Origin: Lachnospiraceae bacterium
Lineage (GTDB): Bacteria > Bacillota > Clostridia > Lachnospirales > Lachnospiraceae
DNA length: 32,681 nucleotides
Assembly (NCBI GenBank): GCA_017553505.1
Contig: JAFZLD010000008.1
Coordinates: 1 to 32,681 of the forward strand
Direction: 5' to 3'
In this document: piece after piece, positions 1 through 6,835 of the stretch
Numbering within the stretch: the stretch's first letter is position 1
Layout: every line of letters starts with the position of its first letter
Translations under genes and position numbers: made by a program
The notes under the pieces: model-generated
Database searches by the model: none
What the model was told of the DNA's origin: nothing
The model's input: only the letters and a program-made list of their open reading frames with translations

Positions 1-10
1 GAGAAGATAA

Positions 11-712
11 ATGAAGATAGTAATGATAAACGGTCAGAATCATAAAGGAAGTACATATAATATCGGGAGATTACTTGCAAAGAATATCGGAAGTGATAAA
101 GATATAGTTGAATTCTTCCTTCCGAAGGACCTGAATCATTTTTGCCTCGGGTGTTATACTTGCATAGAGGATGATACCAAATGTCCTTTCTATGAAGAAA
201 AAAACAGGATAATGAAAGAAGTTGAAGAGGCAGATATTCTGATATTCACAACCCCGACTTATTGCCTGAGAGCCTCGGCCCCGATGAAGAACTTCATAGA
301 TCTGACATTCAATTACTGGATGTCACATAGACCGCGAAAGTGTATGTTCAATAAAACGGCAGTTGTCATATCAACCGCAGCAGGAAGCGGAGCAAAGAAG
401 GCAGTAAAGGATGTAAGTGATGCTCTTTTCTATTGGGGTATTCCCTGTATCGTTGAATATGGCATCTGCATACAAGCTATGAATTGGGACGGAGTTAGTG
501 AAAAGAAAAAACAGAAGATTGAAAAAGATACAATAAGGATTGCGCAAAGGCTTTCCCGAAAAAAAAGCGTAAAAGCAGGTATAAAGACAAAAGCCATGTT
601 TTCATTGATGCGTATGATGCAGAAAGCAGATTTAGGGGCCGGTGAAGCAGACAAATCGTATTGGGAGAAAAGCGGATGGCTTGGTAAAGAAAGACCTTGG
701 AGGATGGAATGA
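11..712 (+). CDS. Flavodoxin-fold NAD(P)H-dependent oxidoreductase
   Basis: A 233-residue cytoplasmic protein of the NADPH-dependent FMN reductase / flavodoxin-like family. The N-terminus (MKIVMINGQNHKGSTYNIG) has the beta-strand followed by the Ser/Thr-rich phosphate loop that binds FMN. Further in, TPTYCLRASAPMKNFIDLT is the usual second flavin-contact segment. A Cys-rich stretch (CLGCYTC, then DDTKC) around residues 46-60 is typical of the clostridial iron-sulfur-flavoprotein-like branch, although the full cluster motif is not certain. The C-terminal 60 residues are basic and poorly conserved. The start has only a weak upstream purine run (GAGAAG) at the window edge, so upstream context is missing. 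The substrate cannot be told from sequence. The family is confident, the specific role is not. Confidence 0.85.
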   Translation: MKIVMINGQNHKGSTYNIGRLLAKNIGSDKDIVEFFLPKDLNHFCLGCYTCIEDDTKCPFYEEKNRIMKEVEEADILIFTTPTYCLRASAPMKNFIDLTFNYWMSHRPRKCMFNKTAVVISTAAGSGAKKAVKDVSDALFYWGIPCIVEYGICIQAMNWDGVSEKKKQKIEKDTIRIAQRLSRKKSVKAGIKTKAMFSLMRMMQKADLGAGEADKSYWEKSGWLGKERPWRME

Positions 713-862
713 CACGATTCTGTGGATTGAAACTTTTTTACAACTTTTGATTACCATTTTGTGCTTAAATAAGCTATGATATGCCACCATTTAAGGAAAA
801 AGGGATAAAAACATATTTGGGACAATGCCCGAAAAAACAATGAATATCGGGGTTTTAAGATA

Positions 863-1327
863 ATGATAAAAGTTTTATTTGTCTGCCACGGCAACATCTG
901 CCGTTCACCCATGGCAGAATTTATGTTTAAAGATATGACTGAGAGGCTTGGCATCGCGGGCGACTTCGAGATTGCTTCGGCGGCGACGAGCGATGAGGAG
1001 TGCTGGAACGGGGTTGGGAACCCTGTGTATCCGCCGGCGAGGGCGGAGCTTGCCAAGCATGGAATCGGATGCGAGGGGAAGCGCGCGAGGCAGATGACGC
1101 GCGCAGATTATGAGAAGTACGATTATCTCATAGGTATGGAAGATATGAATGTGAGGAATATGCTGAGGATTCTCGGTGGAGACCCCGACGCGAAGGTCAG
1201 CAAGCTCCTCGATTATACCGACCGTGGGGGTAATATTTCGGACCCGTGGTACTCGGGAAGATTTGCGGAGACTTACAGAGATATTGATGAGGGGCTGAAA
1301 GGTTTTCTTTTGCATCTCGGGTATTGA
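863..1327 (+). CDS. Low-molecular-weight protein-tyrosine phosphatase
   Basis: A 154-residue cytoplasmic phosphatase of the LMW-PTP/arsenate-reductase fold. The P-loop VCHGNICRSP near the N-terminus is the C-X5-R signature, with the nucleophilic Cys and the phosphate-binding Arg. The catalytic acid loop is DPWYSG near residue 133. The length matches the family norm. It dephosphorylates phosphotyrosine (or small aryl phosphates), and bacterial members often act with tyrosine kinases of polysaccharide export, but no such kinase is in this window. The ribosome site is poor (GGGG about 12 bases upstream). The middle of the gene (about 950-1100) is visibly more GC-rich than its neighbours. No clear terminator follows. 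Confidence 0.93.
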   Translation: MIKVLFVCHGNICRSPMAEFMFKDMTERLGIAGDFEIASAATSDEECWNGVGNPVYPPARAELAKHGIGCEGKRARQMTRADYEKYDYLIGMEDMNVRNMLRILGGDPDAKVSKLLDYTDRGGNISDPWYSGRFAETYRDIDEGLKGFLLHLGY

Positions 1328-1392
1328 TACAAATGTTCGCGGACTGCATACATGTGTAAAGAAAAACAGGAGAAATTCCCAAGTTTTGGTGC

Positions 1393-1421
1393 TTGACGTG
1401 TCCGCTCGTAAAGGATATAAT
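1393..1421 (+). promoter_or_regulatory. Sigma-A type promoter of the hyd operon
   Basis: TTGACG (1393-1398) and a perfect TATAAT (1416-1421) are separated by 17 bases, the ideal spacing. Transcription should begin near 1428, giving a leader of about 80 bases before hydC. This is the strongest promoter-like match I found in the window. Confidence 0.8.
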
Positions 1422-1425
1422 ACAA

Positions 1426-1443
1426 ATGATAAAAAATTAACAA
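1426..1443 (+). promoter_or_regulatory. Rex-like operator over the hyd transcription start
   Basis: ATGATAAAAAATTAACAA matches the Rex consensus TTGTTAAnnnnTTAACAA at 12 of 14 defined positions, with a perfect right half-site. It sits on the predicted +1, where a bound repressor would block RNA polymerase. Rex is an NADH/NAD+-sensing repressor known to control hydrogenase and fermentation genes in Clostridia, so the biology fits. The site is AT-rich and could arise by chance, and no rex gene is in the window. Confidence 0.5.
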
Positions 1444-1454
1444 AGGGACATAGG

Positions 1455-1478
1455 CGGACAGTGAGGTTAGACTGTCCG
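1455..1478 (+). promoter_or_regulatory. Leader hairpin upstream of hydC
   Basis: CGGACAG (1455-1461) pairs perfectly with CTGTCCG (1472-1478) around a 10-base loop, and is followed by TTTTGT. It lies inside the predicted untranslated leader, about 20 bases before the ribosome site. It could be a weak attenuator or an mRNA-stabilising stem. The U-tract is too short to call it an efficient terminator. Confidence 0.45.
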
Positions 1479-1510
1479 TTTTGTATGAATGATTATTAAG
1501 GAGAGAATGA

Positions 1511-1996
1511 ATGCTTTCGGAGAAAGAGATTAAGACCCTTGACGAGATTCTTGAGCGCTTCGGCCACGATGCTACCAGAGTAATCGGCATCATGCAGGAG
1601 ATTCAGAAGGTATACCGTTATCTTCCCGAGGAGAGCCTTAGCTACATTTCCAAGGATTTGGGCATCAGCGAGGCTAAGATTTTCGGTGTGGCAACCTTCT
1701 ATGAGAACTTTTCCCTTGAGCCTAAGGGTAAGTACGTAATCAAGGTTTGTGACGGAACTGCATGCCATGTACGTAATTCCGTGCCGATTCTTGAGGAGTT
1801 CAGAAAGGAATTGGGGCTTTCTGACAAGAAGAAGACTACCGACGACCGCATGTTTACGGTTGAGACCGTTTCCTGCCTCGGCGCCTGCGGACTTGCGCCC
1901 GTATGTACGGTTAATGATACCGTGCATCCTGCAATGACCCCCGCTAAGGTTAAGGAAATCATTGATGAACTTAAGAGTAAGGAGGTAGAAGCGTAA
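1511..1996 (+). CDS. hydC: Bifurcating hydrogenase [2Fe-2S] subunit (NuoE-like)
   Basis: A 161-residue thioredoxin-like [2Fe-2S] ferredoxin subunit homologous to NuoE of complex I. The four cluster ligands are visible as C80-x4-C85 (CDGTAC) and C122-x3-C126 (CLGAC). The N-terminal helical bundle (residues 1-70) is normal for the family. In electron-bifurcating [FeFe] hydrogenases this subunit passes electrons between the flavin subunit HydB and the rest of the complex. The start is preceded by AAGGAGAG. An ATG at 1507 is out of frame. The stop codon overlaps the hydB start by one base (TAATG), so the two are translationally coupled. The hydC-hydB-hydA order supports the assignment over respiratory complex I. 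Confidence 0.93.
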   Translation: MLSEKEIKTLDEILERFGHDATRVIGIMQEIQKVYRYLPEESLSYISKDLGISEAKIFGVATFYENFSLEPKGKYVIKVCDGTACHVRNSVPILEEFRKELGLSDKKKTTDDRMFTVETVSCLGACGLAPVCTVNDTVHPAMTPAKVKEIIDELKSKEVEA

Positions 1997-3891
1997 TGGC
2001 ATTTGATGTTGTTAAGACCAGAGAAGACTTAGACCGTCTTCACAAGAAATTTAAAGCTTCCCTCGACTCACAGCGTAAGCAGATTCTTATCTGCGCAGGT
2101 ACCGGTTGCGTAGCTGGCGGTTCACTTAAGATTTATGAAAGACTTCAGGAGATATTGAAAGAGAAGGATATCCCCTGTTCCGTTATGCTTGAAGAAGAGC
2201 CTCATGACACTGTCGGTGTTAAGAAGTCAGGCTGTCACGGATTCTGTGAAAAAGGTCCCCTTTTAAGAATCGAGCCTTTCGGATGGTTGTACCTTAAGGT
2301 TAAGGTTGAGGACTGCGAGGAAATCGTTGAGAAGACCATCATCGGCGATGAGTGCGTAGACCGTCTTGTATACAAGGACAAGGACGGTAACCCTTACAGA
2401 CAGCAGTCAGAGATTCCTTTTTATAAAAAGCAGACGAGACTTGCTCTTGAGCACTGCGGACAGATTAACGCAGAATCTTTGGTTGAGTATATTGCCGTAG
2501 GCGGTTATCAGGCAGTTGCCAAGGCTTTGTTTGACATGACCAGTCAGGAAATCGTGGACGAGATTACCAAGTCTACACTTCGCGGACGCGGAGGCGGAGG
2601 ATTCCCCACCGGCACCAAGTGGGCACAGGTGCTTGCTCAGGATTCCGAAGACAAATATATCGTATGTAACGGTGACGAGGGTGACCCCGGCGCATTTATG
2701 GACCGTTCCATGATGGAAGGCGATCCTCACCGTGTTATTGAAGGAATGATTATCGCGGGTAAGGCTACCAACGCTCACCACGGTTACATCTACGTGCGTG
2801 CGGAGTATCCTCTTGCGGTTGAGAGATTATCTATTGCTATCGAGAAGGCTACAAAGCGCGGACTCCTCGGTAAGAACATCATGAACTCGGGCTTTGACTT
2901 TGACTTAAAGATTTGTCAGGGCGCAGGTGCTTTCGTATGTGGTGAGGGCTCGGCTCTTACAGCTTCCATCGAAGGCCACAGAGGCATGCCTCGTGTTAAG
3001 CCTCCCCGTACTACCGAGCACGGTTTGTTTGATAAGCCCACAGTTCTTAACAACGTTGAGACATTCTGTAACGTTCCGCCCATTATCCTTAAGGGCGCAG
3101 ACTGGTATTGTACTTTCGGTCCCGAGAAGAGCCACGGTACCAAGGCATTTGCTTTGACCGGTAACGTTAACAACACAGGTCTTATCGAAGTTCCCATGGG
3201 CACCACGCTTAAGGAAGTTATTTACGATATCGGCGGCGGTGTTAAGGGCGGCGAATTCAAGGCTGTTCAGATCGGTGGACCTTCGGGCGGATGCTTGTGC
3301 CTTAACTCCGATGAAGATCACTTGAATATATCCCTTGACTTTGACTCGCTTAAGAAAGTGGGCGCGATGATAGGTTCAGGCGGACTTGTAGTTATGAACG
3401 ATAAGTCCTGTATGGTTGAAGTTGCAAGATTCTTCATGAACTTTACCCAGAACGAATCCTGTGGTAAGTGCGTGCCTTGTCGTGAGGGTACCAAGCGTAT
3501 GCTTGAGCTTCTTAACGATATCGTTGAAGGTCGCGGCACCATGGAGCATCTCGAGACACTTGAAGAGCTTGCTGATACCGTAAGCAACACCGCTCTTTGC
3601 GGACTCGGTAAGTCTGCTCCTTCACCTGTTATCAGTACCATGAAGTACTTCAGAGACGAGTACATAGCTCACGTAGTGGACAAGAAATGTCCCGCAGGTC
3701 AGTGTAAGGCTCTTTCGACTTATAAGATTAATCCCGACCTTTGTAAGGGATGTACCAAGTGTGCCCGTCAGTGTCCTGTGGGCGCTATTACCGGCACGGT
3801 TAAGGAACCCCATACAATTGATGTTACAAAGTGTATTAAATGCGGTGCCTGCATGGCAGGTTGCCCGTTTAAGGCAATAGAAGTGGTTTAA
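1996..3891 (+). CDS. hydB: Bifurcating hydrogenase NADH/FMN subunit (NuoF-like)
   Basis: A 631-residue flavoprotein and the NAD(H)-reactive core of the complex. Domains in order: an N-terminal thioredoxin-like [2Fe-2S] domain (CAGTGC near residue 35 and GCHGFC near 85); the complex I 51-kDa domain with the glycine-rich NADH/FMN loop RGRGGGGFPTG (196-206) and NGDEGDPGAFMDR; an SLBB domain; an NADH-4Fe-4S domain with C489-x2-C492-x2-C495 (ESCGKCVPC); and a C-terminal 2[4Fe-4S] ferredoxin with C583/C586/C589/C593 and C613/C616/C619/C623. The extra C-terminal ferredoxin module separates HydB from plain NuoF and is characteristic of the bifurcating enzyme. It oxidises NADH and splits or joins electrons with reduced ferredoxin. 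The stop lies just before the hydA ribosome site. Confidence 0.94.
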   Translation: MAFDVVKTREDLDRLHKKFKASLDSQRKQILICAGTGCVAGGSLKIYERLQEILKEKDIPCSVMLEEEPHDTVGVKKSGCHGFCEKGPLLRIEPFGWLYLKVKVEDCEEIVEKTIIGDECVDRLVYKDKDGNPYRQQSEIPFYKKQTRLALEHCGQINAESLVEYIAVGGYQAVAKALFDMTSQEIVDEITKSTLRGRGGGGFPTGTKWAQVLAQDSEDKYIVCNGDEGDPGAFMDRSMMEGDPHRVIEGMIIAGKATNAHHGYIYVRAEYPLAVERLSIAIEKATKRGLLGKNIMNSGFDFDLKICQGAGAFVCGEGSALTASIEGHRGMPRVKPPRTTEHGLFDKPTVLNNVETFCNVPPIILKGADWYCTFGPEKSHGTKAFALTGNVNNTGLIEVPMGTTLKEVIYDIGGGVKGGEFKAVQIGGPSGGCLCLNSDEDHLNISLDFDSLKKVGAMIGSGGLVVMNDKSCMVEVARFFMNFTQNESCGKCVPCREGTKRMLELLNDIVEGRGTMEHLETLEELADTVSNTALCGLGKSAPSPVISTMKYFRDEYIAHVVDKKCPAGQCKALSTYKINPDLCKGCTKCARQCPVGAITGTVKEPHTIDVTKCIKCGACMAGCPFKAIEVV

Positions 3892-3904
3892 GGAGGTACG
3901 TGTG

Positions 3905-5599
3905 ATGGAAAAGTATATGATTATCGACGGAATGCGTATTCCTTTTACCGATGAAAAGAATATCCTTCAGGTTATTCACAAGGCCGGAATTCATGTTCCT
4001 ACATTTTGTTATTATTCAGACATGTCCATCTTCGGCGCATGTCGTATGTGTGTGGTAGAGGACAACAGAGGCAGTATCCATGCTTCCTGTTCCACCCCTC
4101 CCAAGGATAAGATGGAGATTAAGACCAACACCCCTCGTCTTCACGAGTACAGAAAGATGATTCTGGAGCTTCTCCTTGCATCTCACTGTCGTGATTGTAC
4201 AGTCTGCGAGAAGAGCGGAAGATGCCGTCTTCAGATGCTTGCGGTTCGTTTCGGCTTAACAGACATCAGATTTAAGAACAATCGTGAGGAAATGGAAATC
4301 GATAATTCCTCCGAGTCAATAGTAAGAGATCCCGGTAAGTGCATCCTCTGCGGTGACTGCGTCCGTATGTGTAACGAAGTTCAGAACGTAGGCGCCATCG
4401 ACTTTGCTTACAGAGGCAGCAAGATGAAGGTTATGCCTGCCATGGGACGTAAGATTGTTGATACCGAGTGCGTTAACTGCGGTCAGTGTGCGGCTGTATG
4501 TCCTACAGCTGCCATCCATGTTAAGAGCTCCCTCAAGGCTATTTGGAAGGCTCTTTACGATCCCAAGACCCGCGTTGTTGCTCAGGTTGCTCCCGCAGTA
4601 AGAGTTGCTCTTGGTGAAGAGTTCGGCTTAGAACCCGGTAAGAACACCATGGGTCGTATCTATGCAGCTCTCAGAATGCTTGGTTTTGACAATGTATTCG
4701 ATACTTCCGTAGGCGCTGACTTAACTGTTGTTGAGGAGGCCGGCGAACTTATTGAGAAGATTGAAAAGGGCGACAACAAGTATCCATTGTTCACTTCCTG
4801 CTGTCCCGCTTGGATTCGCTATGTGGAGACCAAGCACCGTGAGCTTCTTCCTTACGTATCCAGCTGCAAGTCTCCCATGGAGATGTTCGGCGCCACCATT
4901 AAAGAGTACTATAAGAAAGCAGACGAGGAAGAAGGCTTAAAGACCGTTTCCGTAGCCATCATGCCCTGCGCTGCCAAGAAATACGAGATTACCCGCGAGG
5001 AGTTCATCCGTAACGGTATCCGCGACGTAGATATCGTTATCACCACCTCCGAACTTGCCCGCATGATTAAAGAAATCGGTATTCAGTTCAATGAAATCGA
5101 GCCTCAGGGCCCCGATATGCCTTTCTCGATAAGCTCAGGCGCAGGTACCATCTTCGGCACTACCGGCGGTGTTACCGAGGCAGCACTCAGAAGAGTTGCC
5201 AAGGCTAAGACCAATGAGGAACTCAAGGCTATTGAATACCTTGGCTTAAGAGAGTTCGACGGTGTTAAGACCGCCAAGGTTCCTTACGGGGACAAAGAAC
5301 TCGACATCGCAGTAGTAAGCGGACTTGGCAATGCCGAGAAGCTTATCAAGGCTATCGAGTCAGGCGAGCTTCACTTCGACTTCGTAGAAGTTATGGCTTG
5401 TCCTCTCGGATGTGTAGCCGGTGCCGGCCAGCCTTTCGTATATCGTGAAGGCAAGGAAAAGCGTGCTGCAGGTCTCTTTAAGGCAGACCGCTCATCCGTT
5501 ATCAAGTGCTCCGGCGACAACCCTGTTGTGGAAGATCTTTACCACGGCGGCGTACTTGAAGGCAGAGTTCACGAACTCTTGCACGTAGAGTACAAGTAG
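3905..5599 (+). CDS. hydA: [FeFe] hydrogenase catalytic subunit
   Basis: A 564-residue H2-forming subunit. N-terminal clusters: a [2Fe-2S] domain (FGACRMC...ASC), a His-Cys [4Fe-4S] motif (HCRDCTVCEKSGRC) and a 2[4Fe-4S] ferredoxin (CILCGDCVRMC, CVNCGQCAAVC). The H-cluster domain carries all three signatures: L1 TSCCPAW (297-303), L2 MPCAAKKYE (353-361) and L3 MACPLGCVAGAGQP (from 497). The usual third glycine of L3 (GGG) reads GAG here. The size matches monomeric clostridial enzymes: there is no C-terminal [2Fe-2S] extension like that of Thermotoga HydA. I chose ATG 3905 over GTG 3902 because AGGAGG (3891-3896) then has 8-base spacing. It acts with HydB and HydC, which lie directly upstream. 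The HydEFG maturases are not in the window. Confidence 0.95.
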   Translation: MEKYMIIDGMRIPFTDEKNILQVIHKAGIHVPTFCYYSDMSIFGACRMCVVEDNRGSIHASCSTPPKDKMEIKTNTPRLHEYRKMILELLLASHCRDCTVCEKSGRCRLQMLAVRFGLTDIRFKNNREEMEIDNSSESIVRDPGKCILCGDCVRMCNEVQNVGAIDFAYRGSKMKVMPAMGRKIVDTECVNCGQCAAVCPTAAIHVKSSLKAIWKALYDPKTRVVAQVAPAVRVALGEEFGLEPGKNTMGRIYAALRMLGFDNVFDTSVGADLTVVEEAGELIEKIEKGDNKYPLFTSCCPAWIRYVETKHRELLPYVSSCKSPMEMFGATIKEYYKKADEEEGLKTVSVAIMPCAAKKYEITREEFIRNGIRDVDIVITTSELARMIKEIGIQFNEIEPQGPDMPFSISSGAGTIFGTTGGVTEAALRRVAKAKTNEELKAIEYLGLREFDGVKTAKVPYGDKELDIAVVSGLGNAEKLIKAIESGELHFDFVEVMACPLGCVAGAGQPFVYREGKEKRAAGLFKADRSSVIKCSGDNPVVEDLYHGGVLEGRVHELLHVEYK

Positions 5600-5664
5600 A
5601 AAAATAAGCGCTGTAATTTGCAGATATAGGCTGATTACAGGAATGGCTTTTTGGAAGCTTTATA

Positions 5665-5673
5665 TGGTATAAT
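5665..5673 (+). promoter_or_regulatory. Extended -10 promoter before the AAA+/TelA operon
   Basis: TGGTATAAT is a full extended -10 element (TGn plus TATAAT, 5668-5673). There is no convincing -35 box 16-18 bases upstream, as expected for extended -10 promoters. The start would be near 5680, inside the left arm of the following hairpin. Confidence 0.5.
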
Positions 5674-5674
5674 G

Positions 5675-5699
5675 CAAGGGACTCGAAAAGAGTCCCTTG
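5675..5699 (+). terminator. Perfect 10-bp stem-loop after hydA
   Basis: CAAGGGACTC (5675-5684) pairs perfectly with GAGTCCCTTG (5690-5699) around a GAAAA loop. It lies 75 bases after the hydA stop and before the next ribosome site. The tail (TTTACTATTTA) is only moderately U-rich, so it could be a weak terminator for the hyd operon or a 5' stabilising stem for the next one. A second, looser pairing (CTGTAAT/ATTACAG, 5611-5640) precedes it. Confidence 0.5.
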
Positions 5700-5728
5700 T
5701 TTACTATTTAGGGTTAGAGGGTATTACG

Positions 5729-6835
5729 ATGGTACAAAGAATGAGTGAGACGGAACTTCAAATCTCATCCATAAAGAATCTTGATATGGTGAATATCTAT
5801 CACCTCTTCGACGACGGAAAGTCACTGCTTGGCATACTTGCTTACTACGAAGGCAGCAAGGTAATTAATCTGTGCGCTGCCGATGAAGGCTTTCCGGTAC
5901 TTCTTGATAAAATAGTCGAAGTCTATTCTCGTGAGAAACAATACGGAAGAATCGTGTTAGATTATAACACTAAGCAGATACTGGATCGGTCAATTTCTTT
6001 GTCGACAGATAACTACGGGAAAATGCTAAGTGACTTCACCGAGACGGCTAAGCCGATATTTCTTGACAAGGCATTTATACATGTACTGACGATTCCGCTT
6101 GTAAAATACGTTGTTGAGGGAATATATGGTGTTAACGACACGCCCGTCAACTGGGACATATATAACAAGAGCTGGTACGGACATGGAATACTGACTGCAT
6201 CAGTCAATCGAAAAACGGTCAGATTTCCTTACAGAATAACGCGACAAAACGACAAACTGTACCGTGTAATCATTAACGGAGTGCTTAAGCAGAGCAATAC
6301 GCTTACGATTGATATAATGCATGACATGAAAGGAATCGGAGTAAACTTTTATGATGCTTTGTGCGGATACGAAGGAAACCTTACCGCAGACATTTCGGAA
6401 GCGACGCCGACATTACAGTTTAACATCAATAGCGCAGGAAAGAGAGTTTATTATACAGAAGATATCATAACAGAGAGCAATTCCGAAGAATCGCGCAATG
6501 TCACGAAGCTTTCTTTTGCGGACATTGAGTTCAAAGAATACAAGCTTCCGTGGGGAGAGAGGATATTCTTAGCCGCTGACAATGACAGAACACAGTGCAT
6601 ATTCGCAGGAAGCAGCGTGGCGGAAACGATTTCATACGGAATATGCAGCGTAGGACTGGGTGACGGCAAGAAGACCCCAATAGGACTTGGGTTGTTTTCA
6701 TATATGCTTTTTGAATCCGCATCGCTAAAGGAGCTTCACTTCCTCGATATGGGTTACCCGCAGCTTGCGTTGTACAAGGATAATTTCGCGGGAAAATGCT
6801 ACACACTTAACAAGGGGGTACACCATGGCAATTAA
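5729..6835 (+). CDS. Unrecognised protein, first gene of AAA+/TelA operon
   Basis: A 368-residue protein I do not recognise. It has no signal peptide, membrane segment or Cys cluster, and looks soluble, mixed alpha/beta and cytoplasmic. The last 50 residues (GLGLFSYMLFESASLKELHFLDMGYPQ in two parts, then ALYKDNF) faintly recall the end of a GNAT-like acyltransferase fold, but I see no acetyl-CoA loop and would not assign it. The start is ATG 5729, because AGAGGG (5716-5721) is well spaced. An in-frame TTG at 5651 has no ribosome site and would translate across the promoter and hairpin. It overlaps the AAA+ gene by 11 bases, which implies translational coupling and a shared job, perhaps as adaptor or substrate-recognition partner. 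Confidence 0.8.
   Translation: MVQRMSETELQISSIKNLDMVNIYHLFDDGKSLLGILAYYEGSKVINLCAADEGFPVLLDKIVEVYSREKQYGRIVLDYNTKQILDRSISLSTDNYGKMLSDFTETAKPIFLDKAFIHVLTIPLVKYVVEGIYGVNDTPVNWDIYNKSWYGHGILTASVNRKTVRFPYRITRQNDKLYRVIINGVLKQSNTLTIDIMHDMKGIGVNFYDALCGYEGNLTADISEATPTLQFNINSAGKRVYYTEDIITESNSEESRNVTKLSFADIEFKEYKLPWGERIFLAADNDRTQCIFAGSSVAETISYGICSVGLGDGKKTPIGLGLFSYMLFESASLKELHFLDMGYPQLALYKDNFAGKCYTLNKGVHHGN

Noticed and set aside
2407-3665. Long open frames opposite hydB
   Set aside because: They are antisense shadows of a strongly conserved gene, with no ribosome sites or recognisable products.
5651-5728. In-frame TTG extension of the first AAA+-operon gene
   Set aside because: It would be translated through the promoter and hairpin and has no ribosome site. 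ATG 5729 has AGAGGG at good spacing.
6765-6824. In-frame TTG extension of the AAA+ gene
   Set aside because: It lies inside the preceding gene without a ribosome site. ATG 6825 has AAGGGGG upstream.
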